This document shows, piece by piece, positions 24,871-32,824 of a DNA stretch of 32,824 nt (positions within the stretch are counted from its first letter, which is position 1; every line of letters starts with the position of its first letter). Source of the DNA: an uncultured Acidobacteriota bacterium. Lineage in GTDB: Bacteria; Acidobacteriota; Terriglobia; Bryobacterales; Bryobacteraceae. A program made the translations under genes and the position numbers. The DNA is taken from the NCBI GenBank assembly GCA_902825945.1, contig CADECY010000107.1, positions 1 through 32,824 on the forward strand. The letters run 5' to 3'. A model generated the notes under the pieces. That model searched no databases and was not told the DNA's origin. It saw only the letters and a list, made by a program, of their open reading frames with translations.

Positions 24871-25149
24871 AGAGTCCTCCTCATGGATTGGCACCCGGAA
24901 ATGACCCATCAAGGCCCACCACAAGTGCAACATCGGCGGCACTGGCCCATTGCCCGGAATTCCTCGTAACGAAGCCGGAGCCGCTAGCGCCCCGCGGTGC
25001 CGCGTGTGCCTCTCTTGATGTGCCTTCGATGGACGGGCCGAGATAGGTGGACAGACAGACATGGGCGCCCCCCCTCGGGATCTCCGCCATCCACCTGCTG
25101 ATCCCCACAGACTGTGATTGCACTTCGCAAAACATCGTCGCTCGAGACC
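24871..25149. other. Spacer between the RHS gene and the haloperoxidase operon
   Basis: No gene is supported here. A minus-strand frame (24881-25162) overlapping the RHS stop has no domain or ribosome site and is not a convincing immunity gene. Any separate operon promoter would lie here, but no strong -35/-10 pair was found. Confidence 0.35.
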
Positions 25150-28100
25150 TTAGAACAGGCAATAACTCTTCCCGGTCGTGGGATCAGTGTACTGCAAAGA
25201 CGGCTGAAATTGATCGTAAATCGCCTGAAGCACATCACTGGCAATCGATTCGCCATGATTGAGCAGATAACCCATTACGCTGAGTACCACCGCAGGAGGG
25301 CCACCGACCATCATCGCGGTCGCGATGAGCGCAGAATTCGCGACATCCCCGTTCGAGAAACTATCGATCAGCCCAACGACACCCAAGCCAAAACTCACGG
25401 GGCCCAATACTCTACCGAGAGTCTTGGTCTCCGCCGCGACATCGATCATGAGGGCGACAAGATCGGTCCCGCGTTTGTCTGTAGTCCAATCCCTCGACCC
25501 AACAGTGAACCCGGACGCGGTCGCCACCGAAAAGGCGACCTGATAATTGGCAGGATCTGGATCTAGGCCAGACGGGTCCGTCAGGATTGTTGGCCGATTT
25601 AACGCATACCGGTAGGCATTGGTCTCGCCACCGCCGAAGCCCAAGGGGTCCTCACTGATAAACCGGCCCATCGCCGCACTGTAGTAGCGTGCTCGGAAGT
25701 ACACTAGGTCGTTGGATGCGCGCGTTCGCCCGGCGAACTGAAACGGATAGGCGCTCTCGGAATTCGTCTCGCCAAATGGCTCGTACTCTATTACGGACTG
25801 AACGGCGCCCGATCCATTGACCACATCACGCGTGTTGTTCGTCGCGTCGGGCAAACCATAGGTCACTTCTCCATTCGGACCCACGGCTGCTAAGTGATCA
25901 TCCATCCCTCGCCCCGTCAAGAAGGCGAGCCGCGACCCATCATCTGCGGCCTGAAGCGCAACGTTCGTCAGGTCGTCCAGCACAAAGGTTCTTGTAGCAT
26001 TCAGAGTGGGCCCAGCATCCACTTGGCGGATGAGGTTTCGCGAAAAATCGTAGATGAAGCTCGTGGTCTGGCCGGTCGACAATGTTATGGCTGTCAGCCG
26101 GTTCCGCGAATCCCAGGTGTAGGTCTTGGTTCCGGACGGCCCCACCTCGGAAAGCAAGTTTCCATTAGCATCGAAAACACTGGTAATTGATCCACGTCTA
26201 ATTTGTTGGTTATTGCCATTGTAGGACGCGGCGTAGCCTTGAGTGATAAGCCCCCGCCCCGCGCTGGTACCATGACGGACGCGCAGGCCAGCGGAGTCGT
26301 ACCCGTACGTATGGGACCGCAAGATGCCGGATGGCCCGGAATGAGTTGCGGAAATCAGACGGCCAATCGCGTCATATCCGTATTGGGATTCAACGCCGTT
26401 GCCCCGCATGAGCCTCAAGGTTTGGTTTCTTTGGGTAAAGGTCCGAATCATACTAGCTTGAGGCATAACGGCTCTGGTCAAATTGCCGGCCTCGTCATAA
26501 CCATAGCTAATAGCTGGCGATCCGGCAATCTGTCGCGACGCGACCCTGCCTAACCCGTCTCGCCGATAAGAAACCGCTCCAAAGGGACCAACCGAGGAAG
26601 CCAGACGGCCTGCAGCATCGTATTCAAAGCGAAACGCGCCCACGGTGGAATCGGTTATCAGTACAGGGCGGCCACGGCTGTCATAAGATCTAGCAACTAA
26701 AGCGCCATCCGTGTAGGACTCGCCTATGAGTCTGTTCTCTCCGTCATAAGTAAAGCCCCTCACGTGGCCCCGCCGATCGGTAAATCGGATCAGGTTGCCG
26801 TTCTGATCGTAGACCCTGGCGTCGGAGGTACCGAGCGAAGTGGTGCGCACAAGCAAGCGATTCATCGCATCATAGGTGAATCTGGTGGTATTGCCACGTG
26901 CGTCGGTGAGCGACAGGAGATTGCCCACCGCATCGTAGGAATGCAACGTGACGCCGCCGCGACCGTCGACAGCAGACAGTACCCGCCCGAGTCGGTCATA
27001 CTCGGTTTTTGCCCTGTGGCCTAGGGGGTTCCGGGCCTCCTTCAGCCTCGAAATGGCGTCGTACAAGAAGACCGTAGCGTTACCTAGCGCATCCGTCGTC
27101 CCGATCAGGTTCCCGATACTGTCGTAGGCCATCACGGTCTTCGCTCCTGTTGGATCCGTGACTTCTACCAATTGGCCGAACGAATCGTAGGCATAAGAAG
27201 TGCGATTGCCCCGCGCATCGGTAACTGACAGCGGGTTACCCCGCAGATCATATGCAAATCGGGTCACGTTCCCTAGCGGGTCTGTAATCGATGTCACTTT
27301 GTTATGGACGAGCTCATAAGAAAACGTTGTCGTGTGACCGAGCTCATCAGTGACGGAAAGGAGATTCCCGCTGGAATCATAAGTGAAGCTTCTCTGGGCT
27401 CCGGCATTCTCCGAGCGGACGACCTCGTTGTTCGGGTTTCGTTCGTCCCGGCGGCCGCTGCCTTCCTTTGTTGACACATCGGTCACGAAGCCATTGGGCC
27501 TGAAACGTAACACCTGCTGCACACCTAGGCGGTCGGTCACCGTAGTCGACGAAATTGGGCTAGTCGGCACCTCTGGATTGAACGGCACGTAGGTGAACGT
27601 GAGCCGGCCACCGTCGGGCCGATCTTGGGCAACCACACGCCCGATGGAATCAAAGGTATTGACTGCTTGAACAACGCCATTTGCGTCGATGACTCTCGTC
27701 ATCTGCGCTGGAGACGAGTATTCGTAACGGCTGACACCTCCCTCAGGATCGACCACGGCCTCGAGGCCGAACTGGTTGTAACTGTACTGCACCGTTCGCC
27801 CGATCGGATCGGTTACGGATGTGGCTCGCCCGCTGGCATCGTAGGTCACAAGCAGGCTACGGCCCACCGGATCGGTAACCTTGGTGATGCGAACCGGATC
27901 GCGCGGATCGCGGGTAATATTAACCGTGTTCTGATTGGCGTCCGTGATCGCCGTTAGCCACGGAACCGACACGAATGGAAAGGGCGTGAACTGAAACACC
28001 GTGCCATCCTTCCATCGAAGTTGTGCGGTGTTGTCGGGGAATGTCGCAAGGACCGCACCGCGTAACGCGGGGATGTCAGAGTTCCTGAGCGTCCCTGCCT

Positions 28101-31100
28101 GATTGCGAATAAACAGGAAGCGATTGCCGTCGGGCATGATGAGAAAGATTGCGGCCGCCGATGCCGGATTAGCTGTGTCCAGACTGTAGCTGTAGTTGGA
28201 GTACCAGCCAACACCCATGGGTCCGGCGATTGAGGTCATGGAGCGGAAGACCCGTCCCCAAGCGATCGTTCCGCGGCCGCCTCGGATCGAGAGATCGGTC
28301 GCCCGCAGTGTCAAGATTCCGGAGGCGAGGTCGACAGGATCGCCCGCGGCTGCTTCGGACGGTGCGAGCAAACCGTCTGCACCGATTCTCGAGGATGCGG
28401 TCGGACAGGGACAAGAGTTGCAACCGCCTCCGCCCGAATTGCCTCCTCCCGCGCCACCGCCTCCACCGCCGGGTCCTCCTCCCCCTGGCCCGCCTCCGTT
28501 ACCGCCTCCGCCTCCGTTCCCTCCTCCCGGTCCGGAGCCTCCACTGGGTCCGCCGCCGGGTCCGGATGCCGGGCCGTTGCCTCGAAGTCCGCCTCCTCCG
28601 GGAGGGCCGGGATTATAGCGGTTCGGAGGAGGGGGCCCTGGCATGGGACCATGCCAGTCGAAGTCGACTATCCCGAATCTAGTTCCCGGCGCCGCTGGAT
28701 TGAGATCAGGAATGATCTGGGACCCGTCCGTTGACACGACAGCGGTCCCGTAGGGAACCATTTGGCCACGTGTAGGGTCCAAGGTCATCAGTGGCATGCT
28801 CGCACCTGGAGCCGTGTTGAGTGTGTTCGGATAGTAAACAGCAACGGGTCGGCTTGCTCTCGCATTAGCGGGCTGGAATGCCACGATGAACGCACTGATC
28901 ATCGTCGGCACCGGCGGCTTCGCGTCCGGCAACCGGTCCACCGGAACCTGCACAGCCACCAGCGGAAACGGATCCGGCCTCGACCCATCCGGCATCGTGA
29001 ACGTCGTCCCCGAATATACGGTTACCGACAGCCCAGGAATGCTAGAGTACGAGTAGCTCTGCTCCACCGTCGCATTCTGCCGGACCAGGAACGTCTCCTT
29101 GTCATCAATCCTCGGCAGATGGACCAGCACCGGCGACGCCGTCACTTGCCCCGAGGCCAGCGTGTACACCAGATTCACTCCCGCGTACTTCCCCGGCGGC
29201 GCCGTCGCGGTCAGCCCGTCGTAGGCAATCAGTTGCCGCCCCACGCAGTTCGCCGCAAGGTTGCGTAGCGCGAAGTTGCCCGCCGCGTCGGATACCGTCG
29301 TGCCGGTACACCCGGTCGTCCCGCCATTCCCATCTTTGCCGAGCATCGTCACGGTCACGCCAGCCAGTGGCGTCTGCGCCGAGTCCGAAACCACCGTGCG
29401 CCCGATGAACGATGTCGTCGGCGCGATCACGTTCAGCCTCGCCGGCGCGTTCTGGGAGAGCGGAATCCCCTCCACACTCGCCGAAGCCGTGATCGACAGG
29501 TCCGCCGCCGCGATCGCCTGTCCCGCCGGCGCCGACAGTGTCAGGATCGACGTCTGACCCGCCGTGATCTGTTGTGGCCGGAAAGAGGCCGTCACCCCCG
29601 CCGGTACGCCGGTCACCTGCAGCGCCGCCAACTGGCCGAATCCGTTGGTGCTCGCCAGCGCAACCGCGTAGCTCACCGATTGGCCCCGCACGAGATCCGC
29701 GCTGGCGGGCTGCGCGGAGATCGTAAAAGTTTTCGACGTGACAATCGTGAGCGGCGTCGCCGACCCCGCGGAGTTCGCGCCCACGGTCACCGCAATCAAG
29801 CCAGTCGCTGCTCCCGGCGGAATCGTGAACGCCAAACTGGTTGCCGTTGCGGTCCCTACCGGGGCGGAGATCGTGCCGCCACCTTGTTTGCTCAGGGTCA
29901 CCGTCGCGGTCGATTGAAAGCCCGTGCCTGTCACAGTCACCAGCGTGCCTGCCGGAGCGGTCTTCGGATTGAAGTCAGAGATCACGGGCGCTTGCCCCCC
30001 GCCGGTCCCGATCGTGAATGCGTCCGCGCGCGTCACATTCTCGCTCCCGGTCCGGACTCCCAGCGTGCGCGGACCAGCGGTTCCCGCCGCAATCGTAACG
30101 GTGGCCGTCAGCGCCGTCGGGCCGGCCACCGTAATCGCCCCAACCGTCACTCCCGCGCCGAAGTCCACCACCGAACTCGTTTGATCGAAATGCGTGTTCG
30201 TGCCGCGTATCTGGACTTGCAGGTTCGCCTGCCCGGCGGCGCCCGAATTTGGCTGCACTTGCGAAATCTCCGAGCGAACAGGTGGAACCACCGTCGGCGT
30301 CACCGTGAAGTTCGTCACACCGGAATTCCCCGGCTCGTTACTCCACGGTCCCCACCCGGTTGGCGAACTCGCGACGCAGTTTCGCCCGTTGTTGCACACC
30401 CGAACGATTCCGATGTGCTGCGTGTTCTGTCCTCCCACAACCTGCATCGGAACCTGTACTTCGAGCCCCGTGGTCACTCCATTGGCCGCGATGAGCCCGC
30501 CACGGGAAATGTAGTATTGATACAACTCAGCGCCAGGAATCGGACTCCAACTCAGCCGCGTATTCCCTTGCGGCGTACTGTCCTGATGGCGTGGCTGTAC
30601 GAGCGTCGGGGTTCGCGGACTGGCTCCGCGGGTCGTGAACCCTTGCGGCAGTCCCTGAATGGGCGCCGTCGTATCGGGCAGCGCGATCACCAACGCGTCG
30701 TAACGTCGGCCTGCGGCGAACTGCGCTCCGTAGTAGTTCTCCCGCGTCAATACATCGAGCGCGGGTTGCTGCCTCCCGAGATCCTGAACATAAAGACGGT
30801 ACCACGTGTTAGACCCGTTGTCCCCGGGAATCCGGCTCCACGAGAGCGTGACGGTTGGCCCATCCACCGTCAGCCCTCCAATCGGGCTCCCCATGACCGG
30901 AGCAGCCGGATTTCCGAATCCCGGACTGACGGCAAAGGCCGCGCTGGCCGGTCCGCATCCATCGCCATTGCACGCCTGAACGACAACGGAGCCCGCTCCA
31001 TTGGGAACGAGCAGATTCGCGGACGTTGTCGAGACCTGCCGCGACGCAACGGTCAACGCTCCACCTCCCGGGCCGGCGCCAGGCTGTATGAACTGCAAGA

Positions 31101-31857
31101 CGTACAGATCCGCCCCGCCGACGGCGCTCCAATTACAGGTCACGCTGTTCTGCCGGTTCTGATTCGTGATCGGGCACGCCGCCACGGTTGGTGCTGCCGA
31201 TGGCACGGGCGGAAGCTGCACCCGGAAACTCACCGTACCCGCCGGGCCGCAAGCAACGGTGCACGCCCGCACTTCCAGCGTGTAATCACCGCTCCGCATC
31301 GAGAAGATCGTCGACGTGCTCGGCGCCGTCACGTTGATGAACAGATCTGTCGTACGGGTCCGCGTGTTCAGCAGCGTCACCTGATACGCGGTCGCTCCCG
31401 CGACGGAAGCCCATCGCAACTCATTGGTCGAGGTTGTCAGTGTTTGGCTCGCGGTGGGCGCCGTGGTCTGCGGAGCAACGGTCGGCCCACTCAATTGGAC
31501 CGAGAAGTTCCGGGTCACTGGCGTGCTGCAACCGGTGAACACGTTTCCTGTACAGCTCCGGACACTGAACGTGAAGGTCCCGGAAGGAAGGTTGAGAACC
31601 GAACTCGTCGAGGTGCCGCCGGCAAGCTGTCCGGAGAAGACCGTCCCGCCACCACTCTGGGTGACCGTGAGATCGTATCCGGTCGCCCCGGCCTCCGCTG
31701 TCCAGGTCACCGTGACGTTGCTAACCGGGACCACTTGGCCTTCCTTCGGCGAAGTGATCTCCACTGCCGCGAAAACCGGACTCGCCATCCAACACACGGC
31801 AAAGAAGACGCTGCGAATCGAACGAGAATCGTTAGCCGATATCCATTTCAGAGCCAT
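25150..31857 (-). CDS. Giant secreted RHS/YD-repeat protein with a variable C-terminal tip
   Basis: The 2235-aa protein (start ATG 31857, AGAGGGA 9 nt upstream; a TTG at 31863 is also possible) has a signal peptide ending PVFA-AVE. Parts in order: several fibronectin-III-like domains (to about 520), two IPT/TIG domains (about 535-720), an Ig-like domain, a carboxypeptidase-regulatory domain (about 840-930), and a glycine/proline-rich linker ending in CNSCPCP near 1145. Next come DPVDLASGILTLRATDLSIR, opening the RHS shell, and some 20 YD repeats (YDSFGQLVEVTDPTG type). The RHS core motif VYFRARYYSAAMGRFISEDP continues to LTDPSGLDP near 2096. The last about 140 residues form a tip with hydrophobic stretches (LGRVLGPVSFGLGVVGLIDS). 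Such proteins form a cocoon around a toxic or adhesive tip; the tip's function is unknown. Confidence 0.93.
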   Translation of the reverse strand: MALKWISANDSRSIRSVFFAVCWMASPVFAAVEITSPKEGQVVPVSNVTVTWTAEAGATGYDLTVTQSGGGTVFSGQLAGGTSTSSVLNLPSGTFTFSVRSCTGNVFTGCSTPVTRNFSVQLSGPTVAPQTTAPTASQTLTTSTNELRWASVAGATAYQVTLLNTRTRTTDLFINVTAPSTSTIFSMRSGDYTLEVRACTVACGPAGTVSFRVQLPPVPSAAPTVAACPITNQNRQNSVTCNWSAVGGADLYVLQFIQPGAGPGGGALTVASRQVSTTSANLLVPNGAGSVVVQACNGDGCGPASAAFAVSPGFGNPAAPVMGSPIGGLTVDGPTVTLSWSRIPGDNGSNTWYRLYVQDLGRQQPALDVLTRENYYGAQFAAGRRYDALVIALPDTTAPIQGLPQGFTTRGASPRTPTLVQPRHQDSTPQGNTRLSWSPIPGAELYQYYISRGGLIAANGVTTGLEVQVPMQVVGGQNTQHIGIVRVCNNGRNCVASSPTGWGPWSNEPGNSGVTNFTVTPTVVPPVRSEISQVQPNSGAAGQANLQVQIRGTNTHFDQTSSVVDFGAGVTVGAITVAGPTALTATVTIAAGTAGPRTLGVRTGSENVTRADAFTIGTGGGQAPVISDFNPKTAPAGTLVTVTGTGFQSTATVTLSKQGGGTISAPVGTATATSLAFTIPPGAATGLIAVTVGANSAGSATPLTIVTSKTFTISAQPASADLVRGQSVSYAVALASTNGFGQLAALQVTGVPAGVTASFRPQQITAGQTSILTLSAPAGQAIAAADLSITASASVEGIPLSQNAPARLNVIAPTTSFIGRTVVSDSAQTPLAGVTVTMLGKDGNGGTTGCTGTTVSDAAGNFALRNLAANCVGRQLIAYDGLTATAPPGKYAGVNLVYTLASGQVTASPVLVHLPRIDDKETFLVRQNATVEQSYSYSSIPGLSVTVYSGTTFTMPDGSRPDPFPLVAVQVPVDRLPDAKPPVPTMISAFIVAFQPANARASRPVAVYYPNTLNTAPGASMPLMTLDPTRGQMVPYGTAVVSTDGSQIIPDLNPAAPGTRFGIVDFDWHGPMPGPPPPNRYNPGPPGGGGLRGNGPASGPGGGPSGGSGPGGGNGGGGGNGGGPGGGGPGGGGGGAGGGNSGGGGCNSCPCPTASSRIGADGLLAPSEAAAGDPVDLASGILTLRATDLSIRGGRGTIAWGRVFRSMTSIAGPMGVGWYSNYSYSLDTANPASAAAIFLIMPDGNRFLFIRNQAGTLRNSDIPALRGAVLATFPDNTAQLRWKDGTVFQFTPFPFVSVPWLTAITDANQNTVNITRDPRDPVRITKVTDPVGRSLLVTYDASGRATSVTDPIGRTVQYSYNQFGLEAVVDPEGGVSRYEYSSPAQMTRVIDANGVVQAVNTFDSIGRVVAQDRPDGGRLTFTYVPFNPEVPTSPISSTTVTDRLGVQQVLRFRPNGFVTDVSTKEGSGRRDERNPNNEVVRSENAGAQRSFTYDSSGNLLSVTDELGHTTTFSYELVHNKVTSITDPLGNVTRFAYDLRGNPLSVTDARGNRTSYAYDSFGQLVEVTDPTGAKTVMAYDSIGNLIGTTDALGNATVFLYDAISRLKEARNPLGHRAKTEYDRLGRVLSAVDGRGGVTLHSYDAVGNLLSLTDARGNTTRFTYDAMNRLLVRTTSLGTSDARVYDQNGNLIRFTDRRGHVRGFTYDGENRLIGESYTDGALVARSYDSRGRPVLITDSTVGAFRFEYDAAGRLASSVGPFGAVSYRRDGLGRVASRQIAGSPAISYGYDEAGNLTRAVMPQASMIRTFTQRNQTLRLMRGNGVESQYGYDAIGRLISATHSGPSGILRSHTYGYDSAGLRVRHGTSAGRGLITQGYAASYNGNNQQIRRGSITSVFDANGNLLSEVGPSGTKTYTWDSRNRLTAITLSTGQTTSFIYDFSRNLIRQVDAGPTLNATRTFVLDDLTNVALQAADDGSRLAFLTGRGMDDHLAAVGPNGEVTYGLPDATNNTRDVVNGSGAVQSVIEYEPFGETNSESAYPFQFAGRTRASNDLVYFRARYYSAAMGRFISEDPLGFGGGETNAYRYALNRPTILTDPSGLDPDPANYQVAFSVATASGFTVGSRDWTTDKRGTDLVALMIDVAAETKTLGRVLGPVSFGLGVVGLIDSFSNGDVANSALIATAMMVGGPPAVVLSVMGYLLNHGESIASDVLQAIYDQFQPSLQYTDPTTGKSYCLF

Positions 31858-31889
31858 GATCAATTCCCTCTTCCGGCGTTCTTCGCGCT

Positions 31890-31917
31890 ACTATATCACC
31901 TCCGCGATCACTGTGAA
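31890..31917 (-). promoter_or_regulatory. Putative sigma70 promoter of the RHS gene
   Basis: On the minus strand TTCACA (31917-31912, 5 of 6 to consensus) and TATAGT (31895-31890, 5 of 6) are 16 nt apart. Transcription would start near 31883, about 26 nt before ATG 31857. The -35 is the same as that proposed for ftsK. Confidence 0.5.
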
Positions 31918-31981
31918 TGGGCGAACCGGCAACACGATCAACTGACTGGCGTTGAAGCAACCTTTTCCCAGTTCATCAAAA

Positions 31982-31996
31982 CGAAAAATATTTTCG
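31982..31996. promoter_or_regulatory. AT-rich inverted repeat in the divergent intergenic region
   Basis: CGAAAA and TTTTCG flank ATA, a perfect 6-bp dyad in the region between the RHS gene (minus) and the gene at 32114 (plus). It may be an operator or just the AT-rich core of a promoter. The rest of 31918-32113 shows no gene. Confidence 0.25.
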
Positions 31997-32113
31997 CCCT
32001 GAAATCAACGACATCCAGACCAAGGGTGCGGTTGCCTTGCAAGCCCCTCCCCAAGAATGGAAAGCGGCTGGAGCAGCTACGCCCGGCCAACTTTCACTCG
32101 AAGGAGCAACGCA

Positions 32114-32767
32114 ATGGCACAAGACACGTCGCGCTTCAACGGCGCAAAGTCCAACGGACCAGTCACCTCCGAAGGCAAGGCCAAATCGAGCCTCAACGCC
32201 GTCAAGCACGGACTCACCTCCTCCCGCATCGTCGTCATGCAGAATGAGTCCACCGAGGACTACGCCAAGCTCGTCAGCGGCTTCGTCGATACCTTCAAAC
32301 CCGCGACCGAACCCGAAATCTGTCTCGTCGAGGAAATGGCAAACGCCCAGTGGAAACGCCGCCGCGCCGAGCGCATCGAAACCGCTCTCCTCGATCTCTC
32401 TTTGAACGAAATCGAACCCAAGCTCGACACCGTCTTCGATGGACCCGTCGACGAGGACACCAAACTCGCCCTCGCTTACCGTGACGCCCACCACAGCGAC
32501 AAAACCATGGCCAATCTCGAACGCCACGTCGTCCGCCTGTCGCGTCAGTTCCAGCGCGCGCACGATAAGCTTACCGAACTTCAGGAAATCCGCAAGCAGG
32601 AAGCCGAGAAGGACGCGAAAGTGTCTCTCGAAGAGCAAACCGCGACCGCCGAAAAGGCCCAAAACACGGGCAAAATCACAAACTTTCAAAACGAACCTGC
32701 TTCTGGCCTCGCAACACCGGTTCAGACGTCCGAAACGCCCGAAATCAGCCCCCAGGAGGCCGCCTAA
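32114..32767 (+). CDS. Hypothetical protein with FNGAKSNGPVTSEGK N-terminal motif
   Basis: The 217-aa cytoplasmic protein starts at ATG 32114, with AAGGAG at 32101-32106 and 7 nt spacing; an in-frame ATG at 32057 lacks such a site. The start, SRFNGAKSNGPVTSEGKAKS then SLNAVKHGLTSS, is a pattern I recall from many Acidobacteria and Planctomycetes proteins of unknown function (N-A-x-x-S-x-G-P-x-T-x-E-G-K...N-x-x-x-H-G-L). The middle is helical and charged (EEMANAQWKRRRAERIETAL, LERHVVRLSRQFQRAHDKLT), probably coiled coil. The last 50 residues look disordered. It is read away from the RHS gene, with no sign of shared function. Confidence 0.75.
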   Translation: MAQDTSRFNGAKSNGPVTSEGKAKSSLNAVKHGLTSSRIVVMQNESTEDYAKLVSGFVDTFKPATEPEICLVEEMANAQWKRRRAERIETALLDLSLNEIEPKLDTVFDGPVDEDTKLALAYRDAHHSDKTMANLERHVVRLSRQFQRAHDKLTELQEIRKQEAEKDAKVSLEEQTATAEKAQNTGKITNFQNEPASGLATPVQTSETPEISPQEAA

Positions 32768-32776
32768 CGGCATGCG

Positions 32777-32824
32777 ATGACGCGGAACAAGCTGAAACCG
32801 GGCGCCAGCTACCGGAATTTCTGG
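32777..32824 (+). CDS. Possible gene start, cut by the window end
   Basis: ATG at 32777 opens 16 codons to the last base of the window (MTRNKLKPGASYRNFW). It begins 10 nt after the previous stop. An AGGAGG at 32754-32759 is 17 nt away, too far for a normal site. No function can be assigned. Confidence 0.25.
   Translation, partial: MTRNKLKPGASYRNFW

Noticed and set aside
24881..25162. A 93-codon minus-strand frame overlapping the RHS stop, considered as an immunity gene
   Set aside because: No ribosome site, no domain, and low-complexity composition; its position alone is not evidence.
28430..28620. Dense CCTCC/CCGCC tract considered as a regulatory or structural DNA element
   Set aside because: It is explained by the Gly/Pro-rich linker encoded on the minus strand of the RHS gene.
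29572..32247. An 891-codon open frame on the + strand opposite the RHS gene
   Set aside because: It is very rich in Arg and His with no domain, and lies antisense to a clear multidomain protein. It is a shadow frame caused by the high GC content.

Overview
The window is GC-rich bacterial chromosomal DNA, most likely from an Acidobacteriota of the Bryobacter/Solibacter type. This is inferred from content, not from a database search. The pointers are a PSD1-type cytochrome protein paired with DUF1501, a choice-anchor-V/TIGR03437-like secreted protein carrying CxxCH, many large secreted IPT/TIG, YD and PKD proteins, and use of TTG and GTG starts behind strong Shine-Dalgarno sites. I saw no rRNA, tRNA, CRISPR array or complete insertion sequence.

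Layout. 1-3893 (+): the tail of an enolase-superfamily enzyme, a secreted GH20-like hydrolase and phosphoglucomutase, a sugar-use block. 3897-8110 (-): two fragments that look like the C- and N-terminal parts of one small protein family. They flank a DUF4240 protein and a secreted propeller/PKD protein, which may be a gene split by about 3.9 kb of inserted DNA. 8110-10551 (-): FtsK DNA translocase with a good sigma70-like promoter. 10736-12088 (+): secreted choice-anchor-V/TIGR03437-like protein. 12367-16188 (-): the PSD1/DUF1501 pair. 16189-17019: no convincing gene.

17020-31857 (-) is the most interesting part. A giant RHS/YD protein (2235 aa) is followed by a tightly packed operon: a 34-codon leader ORF, a vanadium-dependent haloperoxidase with a Tat-like signal, then two tandem copies of a two-gene cassette. 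Each cassette holds a YD-IPT/TIG-calcium-repeat protein and a glycine-rich secreted protein. Four of the five gene junctions in this operon are 4-nt NTGA stop/start overlaps, and every ORF has a clear Shine-Dalgarno site. The glycine-rich proteins and the RHS protein each carry a C-x-x-C pair inside glycine-rich sequence. A repeat around VSVLN/SSLN occurs in both YD-IPT proteins. My inference is an exported surface or matrix system in which an oxidising enzyme is made together with structural proteins. Nothing in the sequence proves this.

32114-32824 (+): a small protein of a type common in these genomes (FNGAKSNGPVTSEGK), then the first 16 codons of a possible further gene cut by the window edge.
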